Source: Nocardia ignorata NBRC 108230
GTDB taxonomy: Bacteria > Actinomycetota > Actinomycetes > Mycobacteriales > Mycobacteriaceae
Direction: 5' to 3'
Length of the DNA: 64,000 nt
NCBI RefSeq assembly: GCF_001612905.1
Contig: NZ_BDBI01000040.1
Location: 1-64,000, forward strand
Shown here: in pieces, positions 55,854-62,297 of the stretch
How the letters are laid out: each line of letters opens with the position of its first letter
How positions within the stretch are numbered: the stretch's first letter is position 1
Notes under the pieces: model-generated
Seen by the model: the letters and a program-made list of their open reading frames with translations, nothing else
Databases searched by the model: none
Told to the model about the DNA's origin: nothing
Made by a program: the position numbers and the translations under genes

Positions 55854-57208
55854 CAGGCGCCGATCAGGCTCTGCCCGCAGACGCGAACAACGTTGCCGCT
55901 CACCGCGTTCGACGCCGGGCTGGCGAAGTAGGCGATGGTCTCGGCGACGTCGACGGTCTGACCGCCCTGCAGCAGCGAGCTCATCAGGCGGCCCGCCTCG
56001 CGGGTGCCGACGGGGATGGCGGCGGTCATGGCGGTTTCGATGAAGCCGGGAGCCACCGCGTTGATGGTGATGCCCTTCTCCGACAGCAGCGGCGCCTCGG
56101 CGTCGACCATGCCGATGACGCCCGCCTTGGAGGCGCCGTAGTTGGTCTGGCCGCGGTTACCCGCGATGCCCGCGATGGAGGAGACGTCGATCACACGGCC
56201 GCCCTCCTTGAGCACCCCCTTGGCGACGAGGCCGGAGGTGATGCGGTGCGGCGCGGCGAGGTTGACGTTGATGACCGAGTTCCAGCGGCCCTCGTCCATG
56301 TTGGCGAGCAGCTTGTCGCGGGTGATGCCCGCGTTGTGGACGACGATGTCGATGCCACCGAAGCGCTCGGTGGCGAACTCGGCGAGACGCTCGGCGGCGT
56401 CGGGCGCGGTGACGTCGAGCGCCAGGGCGGTGGCGCCGACCTTGTTGGCGGTCTCGGACAGGGCCTCACCGGCGGCGGGGATGTCGGCGACGATCACGGT
56501 GGCGCCGTCACGGGCGAACACCTCGGCGATGGTGGCGCCGATACCGCGCGCGGCACCGGTGACCACGGCGACCTTGCCCGCGAGGGGCTTGTCCCAGCTG
56601 GCGGGTGCGACCGACTCGGCCTTGCCGACGCGGATGACCTGGCCGTCGACGAAGGCCGACTTGGCCGAGAGCAGGAAGCGCAGGGTCGACTCGACACCCG
56701 TGGCCGAGGAGCCGGCCTCGGGGTGCACGTAGACGAGCTGGGCGGTGGCGCCGCGCAGCAGCTCCTTGGCCACGGACCGGGTGAAGCCCTCGAGCGCGCG
56801 CTGAGCGATCTGTTCGTCGACCGAGCCGACCAGCTCCGGCGTGCTGCCGAGCACCACGACGCGGCCCGACGGCGCGATGTTGCGCATGGCGGGCTGGAAG
56901 AACTCGAACAGCTGCTCGAGCTTCTCGATGGAGTCGATGCCGGTGGCATCGAAGACCAGCGCGCCGTACTTGGTTCCGGACTCGAGCGAGTCGGCGATGG
57001 TGTAATCGGTGAGCAGGGCACGGATCGGCTCGGCGAGGCGACCCTTGCCGCCGAGCAGCACCGGGCCCGGAAGCGCGGGCTCGCCTGCCTTGTAGCGGCG
57101 CAGCTCCGCGGGCTGGGGCAGGCCCAGCTTGCTCGCGAGGAACGCGCCGGGGGCGGAGTGGATGAAGGATCCGTAGAGGTTGGGTGCGCCCTTGCTCTTG
57201 GCTGCCAC
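55853..57208 (-). CDS. fabG4: FabG4-like high-molecular-weight 3-oxoacyl-thioester reductase
   Basis: 451 residues from the GTG at 57208, which has AAGGTAGG upstream and matches the mycobacterial N-terminus (FLASKLGLPQPAELRRYKAGEPALPGP); the longer frame to 57346 has no homology. The N-terminal 200 residues form a degenerate flavodoxin-like domain; the C-terminal SDR has AVVTGAARGIGATIAEVF, catalytic Ser/Tyr/Lys in VSSIAGIAGNRGQTNYGASKAGV. Homologue of Rv0242c, an NADH-dependent beta-ketoacyl-CoA reductase. Divergent from fadA2 across the paired operators. Confidence 0.92.
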   Translation of the reverse strand: MAAKSKGAPNLYGSFIHSAPGAFLASKLGLPQPAELRRYKAGEPALPGPVLLGGKGRLAEPIRALLTDYTIADSLESGTKYGALVFDATGIDSIEKLEQLFEFFQPAMRNIAPSGRVVVLGSTPELVGSVDEQIAQRALEGFTRSVAKELLRGATAQLVYVHPEAGSSATGVESTLRFLLSAKSAFVDGQVIRVGKAESVAPASWDKPLAGKVAVVTGAARGIGATIAEVFARDGATVIVADIPAAGEALSETANKVGATALALDVTAPDAAERLAEFATERFGGIDIVVHNAGITRDKLLANMDEGRWNSVINVNLAAPHRITSGLVAKGVLKEGGRVIDVSSIAGIAGNRGQTNYGASKAGVIGMVDAEAPLLSEKGITINAVAPGFIETAMTAAIPVGTREAGRLMSSLLQGGQTVDVAETIAYFASPASNAVSGNVVRVCGQSLIGA

Positions 57209-57222
57209 TGTTCCTACCTTCA

Positions 57223-57264
57223 CATTCGCGGGTACGGTGTCGACAACGAACTTACTCCAGAGTA
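57223..57264. promoter_or_regulatory. Paired fatty-acid regulon operators between fabG4 and fadA2
   Basis: TACTCCAGAGTA (57253-57264) lies inside a perfect palindrome ACTTACTC-CA-GAGTAAGT (57250-57267). CATTCGCGGGTA (57223-57234, a partial match to TACCCGCGAGTA) starts 30 bp away, the spacing seen at etfD. Both divergent promoters would be covered. Confidence 0.65.
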
Positions 57265-57309
57265 AGTTGGATGACAACCGATCACCCGACGAGACCATGG
57301 AGAACTCGA

Positions 57310-58641
57310 GTGACAAGCAAAGCCCGCTCGACGGCGGCCAAGGCAAGTACCGCCAAAACCGCGAAGACGCAGCGCCCGGTCGCGATCGTTGGCGGTAACC
57401 GAATTCCGTTCGCGCGCTCCGACAAGGCCTACGCGCACGCGTCCAACCAGGACATGTTCACCGCCACCCTCGACGGGCTGGTCAGCCGCTTCGGCCTGCA
57501 GGGCGAACGCCTCGGCATGGTCGTCGGCGGCGCCGTGCTCAAGCGCGTCGGCGAGCACAGCCTGATCCGTGAGAGCGTGCTCGGCTCCAAGCTCTCGCCC
57601 TACACCCCCGCACACGACCTGCAGCTCGCCTGTGGCACCGGCCTGCAGGCCGTGGCGACCGTCGGCGACGCGATCGCGATGGGCCGCATCGAGGCGGGCA
57701 TCGGCGGCGGTACCGACACCACCTCCGACGCGCCGATCGGCGTGAGCGAGGACATGCGCGAGTGGATGCTCAACGCCAACCGCGCCAAGACCAACAAGGA
57801 CCGGCTCAAGCTGGTCGGGCAGCTGCGGCCCTCGATGCTCGGCATCGAGATCCCGCGCAACGCCGAGCCGCGCACCGGGCTGTCGATGGGTGAGCACGCC
57901 GCCATCACCGCCAAGGAATTCGGCGTCTCCCGCGAGGCCCAGGACGAGCTGGCCTACCTCTCGCACAAGAACATGGCCGCCGCCTACGACCGTGGCTTCT
58001 TCGACGACCTCATCACCCCGTTCCTCGGGCTGACCCGCGACGACAACCTGCGTCCCGGTTCGACCGTCGAGAAGCTGGCCACGCTGAAGCCGGTGTTCGG
58101 CACCAAGCTGGGCGACGCCACCATGACCGCGGGCAACTCCACCCCGCTCACCGACGGCGCGTCGGCGGTGCTGCTGTCGACCGACGAGTGGGCCGCCGAG
58201 CGCAAGCTGCCGGTGCTCGCTCACCTGGTGGACTCCGAGGTGGCCTCGGTGGACTACATCCACGGCCCCGACGGCCTGCTGATGGCGCCCACCTACGCGG
58301 TGCCGCGTCTGCTGGCCCGCAACGGCCTGACGCTGCAGGACTTCGACTACTACGAGATCCACGAGGCCTTCGCCTCCGTGGTGCTGTGCACGCTCGCCGC
58401 GTGGGAGTCCGACGCCTACTGCAAGGAGCGCCTCGGCCTCGACGGTGCGCTCGGCTCGATCGACCGCAGCAAGCTCAACGTGAACGGTTCCTCGCTCGCC
58501 GCGGGCCACCCGTTCGCCGCGACCGGCGGGCGCATCGTCGCCTCGACCGCGAAGATGCTGGCGGAGAAGGGTTCCGGCCGCGCGCTGGTCTCCATCTGCG
58601 CCGCGGGCGGCCAGGGCGTCGTCGCGATCATCGAGCGCTAG
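57310..58641 (+). CDS. fadA2: FadA2-like acetyl-CoA acyltransferase (thiolase)
   Basis: 443 residues from the GTG at 57310 (GGAG 11 bp upstream); the frame extends back without homology. Matches Rv0243 closely: VAIVGGNRIPFARSDKAYAHASNQDMF, the acyl-accepting Cys in DLQLACGTGLQAV, and the C-terminal NVNGSSLAAGHPFAATGGRI with HPFAATGGR and ISICAAGGQGVVAII (second catalytic Cys). It cleaves 3-ketoacyl-CoA, the last step of a beta-oxidation cycle; FadE5 does the first. Divergent from fabG4-htdX. Confidence 0.93.
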   Translation: MTSKARSTAAKASTAKTAKTQRPVAIVGGNRIPFARSDKAYAHASNQDMFTATLDGLVSRFGLQGERLGMVVGGAVLKRVGEHSLIRESVLGSKLSPYTPAHDLQLACGTGLQAVATVGDAIAMGRIEAGIGGGTDTTSDAPIGVSEDMREWMLNANRAKTNKDRLKLVGQLRPSMLGIEIPRNAEPRTGLSMGEHAAITAKEFGVSREAQDELAYLSHKNMAAAYDRGFFDDLITPFLGLTRDDNLRPGSTVEKLATLKPVFGTKLGDATMTAGNSTPLTDGASAVLLSTDEWAAERKLPVLAHLVDSEVASVDYIHGPDGLLMAPTYAVPRLLARNGLTLQDFDYYEIHEAFASVVLCTLAAWESDAYCKERLGLDGALGSIDRSKLNVNGSSLAAGHPFAATGGRIVASTAKMLAEKGSGRALVSICAAGGQGVVAIIER

Positions 58642-58652
58642 CACGCACGACG

Positions 58653-58686
58653 ACGGCGGGCGGCTTCCGAGGAAGCTGCCCGCCGT
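58653..58686 (+). terminator. Terminator-like hairpin between fadA2 and the 58700 gene
   Basis: A 16-bp stem with one mismatch (ACGGCGGGCGGCTTCC / GGAAGCTGCCCGCCGT), 12 bp past the fadA2 stop; also 14 bp past the 3' end of the convergent small secreted gene, so it may serve both. Confidence 0.8.
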
Positions 58687-58699
58687 TCGTGTGTCCGGA

Positions 58700-58930
58700 T
58701 CAGCGGCAGATCGGGTTGGGGTGGGGTTCGGGGGAGGCCCAGGGGCCGCAGATGAGGATCATCATGAAACCGAGGGGGAAGTCGACGAGGGCGGAACCGG
58801 TGCCTGACGAGCCGGATTCGGCGATGACCGCGGGCTGGGCGGGGGCGGCGAGGGCCGGGGAGGTGGCGCCCGCGGCGATGCCCGCGACAGCAGCGGTGGT
58901 GACGAGGACTCGGATCATTCGACGGTGCAT
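58700..58930 (-). CDS. Small secreted protein
   Basis: 76 residues. Signal peptide MHRRMIRVLVTTAAVAGIAAGATSPALA, cleaved before AP. The 48-residue mature part has AESGSSGTGSALVDFPLGFMMILICGPW and a Pro-rich end with two Cys. The SGSSGTGSA segment recalls the TGSA motifs of the secreted proteins at 47496, 54036 and 60026. No family assigned. GAGGTTCCCCC precedes the ATG. Confidence 0.6.
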   Translation of the reverse strand: MHRRMIRVLVTTAAVAGIAAGATSPALAAPAQPAVIAESGSSGTGSALVDFPLGFMMILICGPWASPEPHPNPICR

Positions 58931-59042
58931 GGGGGAACCTCTCGGGTAACTGAGCAGAGCTAACTGTCACATCGGGGGTTTCAGCGAGAGCGTTTCCGAA
59001 ACTTGTGGGGGCTTGACTCGCCGAAACTGATTGTGTAACTGG

Positions 59043-60026
59043 CTATTCCGTGCCGATCGCGGCGGCCAGCACCGGCCAGGAGGCGTGCAAGTCCTGCTCC
59101 CAGTAGTGCCAGGTGTGCGCGCCCGCGGGCCGGAAGACGGTGTGCGCGGGGATGTTCAACTCGTTCAGGCGTGCGGCCAGCCGCTGAGTGCAGAAGTTGG
59201 CCGCCGCTTCGATGGTGCCGCCGAGCATGATCTGGTTGGCCATGCCGAGGGCTTTGCCGGGAGTCGCTCCGGGAGGAAGGGTTTCGGCGGGCCCGGGGAG
59301 CCCGGAGGCGCTGGACAGGTAGATCGTCTTGCCGCGCAGTCGATCCGCGTTGCGGTAGGCGTCGTTGGCACGCCAGGCGGGGTCGTCGGGCGGGCCCCAC
59401 ATGTTCACCGGATCGGCGCCGGCGCGGGCCAGAACCAGGTCGATGAACGCGCGGCTCATCGGATCTTCGACCGTGGCGCAACCGCTGAAAGCGCCGACTG
59501 CACGGTAGCGGTCGGGCGCGGCGATGGCCAGGTTCAAGGCGGCCGTGGCCGACATGGACAGGCCCGCAATGGCATTCACGCCGGTGGTGTCGAAGGTGGC
59601 ATCGATGATCGGTGGTAGTTCCTCGGTGAGGAAGGTCTGCCATTTGTTGCGGCCGAGCTTCGGGTCGTCACGCTGCCAGTCGGTGTAGTAGGAGAACGCG
59701 CCCTCGGCGGGGGTGACGACGTTGACGTTCTTGTCGGCGAAGAATTCGACGATATCGGTCTGGTCGTACCAGTTCGCCACGTCCTCGCCGCCGCCCGCCC
59801 CGTTCAGCAGATACAGGGTGGGGCGGGGTTCGCTGGTGTCGAAGGGTGTGATGACCCGCAGCGGGATCACCCGGTCCATCGACGCGGAGTACACGTGCAG
59901 CGTCTGCTGCCGCTGGCCGGGCCGCTCGACGCTGTCGAGGCGGGAGACGTCGGCCCCGGCCGTGCCGACCGTGAGCACGATCGACGCCGAGATCGCTGCC
60001 ACGATCGAACACAGCCGGGCGAACAT
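59043..60026 (-). CDS. Mycolyltransferase-like (antigen 85/Cmt) secreted esterase
   Basis: 327 residues with a signal peptide MFARLCSIVAAISASIVLTVGTAGA. Alpha/beta-hydrolase fold of the esterase D/antigen 85 group: LYLLNGAGGGEDVANWYDQTDIVEFF, nucleophile IAGLSMSATAALNLA (GLSMSA), late residues FRPAGAHTWHYWEQDLHASWPVL with the catalytic His. Antigen 85 and corynomycolyltransferases move mycolic acids to trehalose and arabinogalactan. Divergence from the Fn-binding motif of Ag85 suggests the Cmt/esterase branch. The ATG overlaps the upstream gene stop as TGATG. Confidence 0.88.
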   Translation of the reverse strand: MFARLCSIVAAISASIVLTVGTAGADVSRLDSVERPGQRQQTLHVYSASMDRVIPLRVITPFDTSEPRPTLYLLNGAGGGEDVANWYDQTDIVEFFADKNVNVVTPAEGAFSYYTDWQRDDPKLGRNKWQTFLTEELPPIIDATFDTTGVNAIAGLSMSATAALNLAIAAPDRYRAVGAFSGCATVEDPMSRAFIDLVLARAGADPVNMWGPPDDPAWRANDAYRNADRLRGKTIYLSSASGLPGPAETLPPGATPGKALGMANQIMLGGTIEAAANFCTQRLAARLNELNIPAHTVFRPAGAHTWHYWEQDLHASWPVLAAAIGTE

Positions 60027-60727
60027 CAGCTGCCGATCAGGTTGCGCAGCACGTCGGAGAGGATGTCGGTCGCCGAACCGGTGGAGCTCAGCTGACCGTC
60101 GGAGGACCCGAGGCCGTTCTCACCGAGACTGCCGATCACCGTCTCGCCCGCATTGGCGCCACGCGCGGTGAAACACGCGGTGAGGTTGGGCATTTCGTTG
60201 CTCACGCCCACCGTGCCCGCGACGCCGACACCGCCGCTGGTCACCTGCTGACCTGGCTGCAACGAGGACGGGACCGGGTAGGTGATGGTGAGGGTCACGG
60301 GGTTGCCCGAGTTCACGAACCAGCCGGTGCTGGTGACCTTCCAGCCGCCGGCGTTCGGTTCGGGCGTCACATCCTCGGTGACCTGGCCGCCGATGGCGTG
60401 ATAGGCGGTGACAGTGGTCTTGACGGGGGCACCGAAACCGCTGGGCGGGAAGTCGGTGATGGTGTTGACGTAGGGGTTGCCGATGCCGGTGGTCCCGACG
60501 ACCACCTTGTAGGTGACCGTGGTGCCCACGCCGATCTCCTCGGCGCTCGCGATCTTGTCGTAGACGTGGGTGACGCCGACGGTGCTCGCGTCGCGCTTCT
60601 CGGCGTGACTACGAACCGAGCAGGTGCTGTCGGCGGCGGCGACGCCGGAGCCGAGGGCTACGCCCGCGCAGGCGATGACCAGTGCGGTCGTGGCGATTCC
60701 CGCGGCGGTGCGCGAAGTCCGGATCAT
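60026..60727 (-). CDS. Secreted hypothetical protein, beta-rich (DUF11-like)
   Basis: 233 residues from the ATG at 60727 with GGAGG 5 bp upstream. Signal peptide MIRTSRTAAGIATTALVIACAGVALG...ADS. The body is beta-strand-rich (VGTTVTYKVVVGTTGIGNPYVNTITDFPPSGFG, GWKVTSTGWFVNSGNPVTLTITYPVPSSLQPGQQVTSGGVGVAG), a pattern like DUF11 adhesion-type domains; two Cys. The C-terminus LGSSDGQLSSTGSATDILSDVLRNLIGS carries the TGSA motif. First gene of the operon with the mycolyltransferase-like protein. Confidence 0.7.
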   Translation of the reverse strand: MIRTSRTAAGIATTALVIACAGVALGSGVAAADSTCSVRSHAEKRDASTVGVTHVYDKIASAEEIGVGTTVTYKVVVGTTGIGNPYVNTITDFPPSGFGAPVKTTVTAYHAIGGQVTEDVTPEPNAGGWKVTSTGWFVNSGNPVTLTITYPVPSSLQPGQQVTSGGVGVAGTVGVSNEMPNLTACFTARGANAGETVIGSLGENGLGSSDGQLSSTGSATDILSDVLRNLIGS

Positions 60728-60830
60728 GATTTCCTCCAAAGCCGCACCCTGGACGGGTGGGGCGAATCCTCATCGAGTGGTGCTCCCCTTCTGGCGACAA
60801 GGTAACGGTGGAACTGGACAGTTGTCCTGG

Positions 60831-60874
60831 AAAACAAGAACGTGTTCCAATATTTGTGGAACATCCTTGTTTTA
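60831..60874. promoter_or_regulatory. AT-rich inverted repeat upstream of the secreted-protein operon
   Basis: AAAACAAG-aacgtg-TTCCA and its near-mirror TGGAA-catc-CTTGTTTT flank ATATTTG (about 60831-60874). Outstandingly AT-rich in a high-GC region and about 105 bp before the start at 60727, the dyad could be an operator or curved promoter DNA. No known motif matched. Confidence 0.45.
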
Positions 60875-60965
60875 CTCTCGAAGACTCGCTTGACCAGGTA
60901 ATCTCTGGAAGTTTGTGCCCCACGCGGGCCCGGCCGCCCGTGAGCGGGCGGCCGGGTGCGGACTT

Positions 60966-61991
60966 CTACTTCGGCAGCTCGATGTGGCCGCCGAACGCCT
61001 TGCGCATGGCCGAGAGCATCTTGTCGGCGTATTCGGCCTCCCCGCGCGAGGAGAAGCGCTGGAACAGCGCGGCCGACAGCACCGGAACCGGGACGGCGGT
61101 GTCGATGGCGGCGTCGATGGTCCAGCGACCCTCGCCGGAATCGGACACCCGGCCGCTGAAGGAATCGAGGTTGGGGTCGGCGAACAGCGCGCCCGCGGTG
61201 AGGTCGAGCAGCCAGGAGGCCACCACCGAGCCACGCCGCCACACCTCGGTGATCTCCGGGATGTCGAGCTTGTACTGGTAGTACTCCGGGTGCTCGAGCG
61301 GGGTTTCCTCGGCCGAGTGCTCGCCGCCGTGATCGGCGCCCATATCGGCGTGCTTGAGGATGTTCAGGCCCTCGGCGTAGGCGCTCATCGCGCCGTACTC
61401 GATGCCGTTGTGCACCATCTTCACGAAATGACCCGCGCCCGCCGGGCCGCAGTGCAGCCAGCCCTGTTCGGACGGGGTCGGCTCACCGGTGCGGCCGGGG
61501 GTGCGCGGTGCGGCATCGACGCCGGGCGCGATCGACTTGAACAGCGGCTCGAGCCTGCGCACCTGTTCGTCCTCGCCGCCGATCATCAGGCAGAAGCCGC
61601 GTTCCAGACCGAAGACGCCGCCCGAGGTACCGACGTCGAGGTAGTGGATCCCTTTGGGGGCCAGCGCCTTCGAGCGCTTGATGTCCTCGTGGTAGCGGCT
61701 GTTGCCGCCGTCGATGATGGTGTCGCCCGGCTCGAGCAGGTCGGCGAGCTCGTCGATCGCGGCGCCGGTGGCACCGGCGGGAATCATCACCCACACCACC
61801 CGCGGCGCGTCGAGCATCCCGACGAATTCCTTCAGGTCGGTGCTGCCCCGGAAGCTGTCGCCGAGCTCGGCGGACAGCTCGTCGATATGGCCCTGGTGGC
61901 GCTCGTGCCCGACGGCGCTGTGCCCGTCACGCACGATGCGGCGCACGATATTGGCGCCCATCCGGCCGAGGCCGATCATTCCCAACTGCAT
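60966..61991 (-). CDS. gnd: 6-phosphogluconate dehydrogenase, short Gnd2 type
   Basis: 341 residues from the ATG at 61991 with GAGGGAGAA upstream. The NADP/NAD site is MQLGMIGLGRMGANIVRRIVRDGH, followed by IIDGGNSRYHEDIKRSKAL and the catalytic region DVGTSGGVFGLERGFCLMIGG, GHFVKMVHNGIEYG (Lys/Asn in KMVHNGIEYGAM). The short form matches Rv1122 (Gnd2) of M. tuberculosis, in contrast to the 480-residue form. It oxidatively decarboxylates 6-phosphogluconate to ribulose 5-phosphate. Confidence 0.92.
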   Translation of the reverse strand: MQLGMIGLGRMGANIVRRIVRDGHSAVGHERHQGHIDELSAELGDSFRGSTDLKEFVGMLDAPRVVWVMIPAGATGAAIDELADLLEPGDTIIDGGNSRYHEDIKRSKALAPKGIHYLDVGTSGGVFGLERGFCLMIGGEDEQVRRLEPLFKSIAPGVDAAPRTPGRTGEPTPSEQGWLHCGPAGAGHFVKMVHNGIEYGAMSAYAEGLNILKHADMGADHGGEHSAEETPLEHPEYYQYKLDIPEITEVWRRGSVVASWLLDLTAGALFADPNLDSFSGRVSDSGEGRWTIDAAIDTAVPVPVLSAALFQRFSSRGEAEYADKMLSAMRKAFGGHIELPK

Positions 61992-62297
61992 CAGTTCTCC
62001 CTCGTTGTCCGGTCCCTGGTGGCGAGTCTCACCCCTGATTGTCGCGTGCGACCGAGCCCAGCTGCCCGGCGGCATCGCGCGCCCGGTCGAAATCGACCGA
62101 AAATCGGCTGTAACGCCCCGGTGAGGGCCGCGATAAACAGATCGGCTCCGTGTAGTTGCCAGACCCCCGACCCGGCAACTACACGGGGCCTTCCTGCTGT
62201 CTGCCCCACTTCGCCGGGCTGCCGAGTGCGCGCCGGGCCGTTACCCTTGGCGGGCACCCGGTAAACCCAACGGGGCCCATGAAACGGAAGGACCTCC
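61992..62297. other. 306-bp divergent intergenic region with a 13-bp hairpin
   Basis: No gene visible. A perfect 13-bp inverted repeat CCGTGTAGTTGCC / GGCAACTACACGG (62148-62160 and 62174-62186) with a 13-nt loop lies 111 bp before the VanW-family gene. Promoters for gnd and that gene should lie here. Confidence 0.6.

Noticed and set aside
57220..58644. 474-codon frame antisense to fadA2
   Set aside because: Shadow of the fadA2 gene with Gly/Arg/His composition; the thiolase motifs are on the plus strand.
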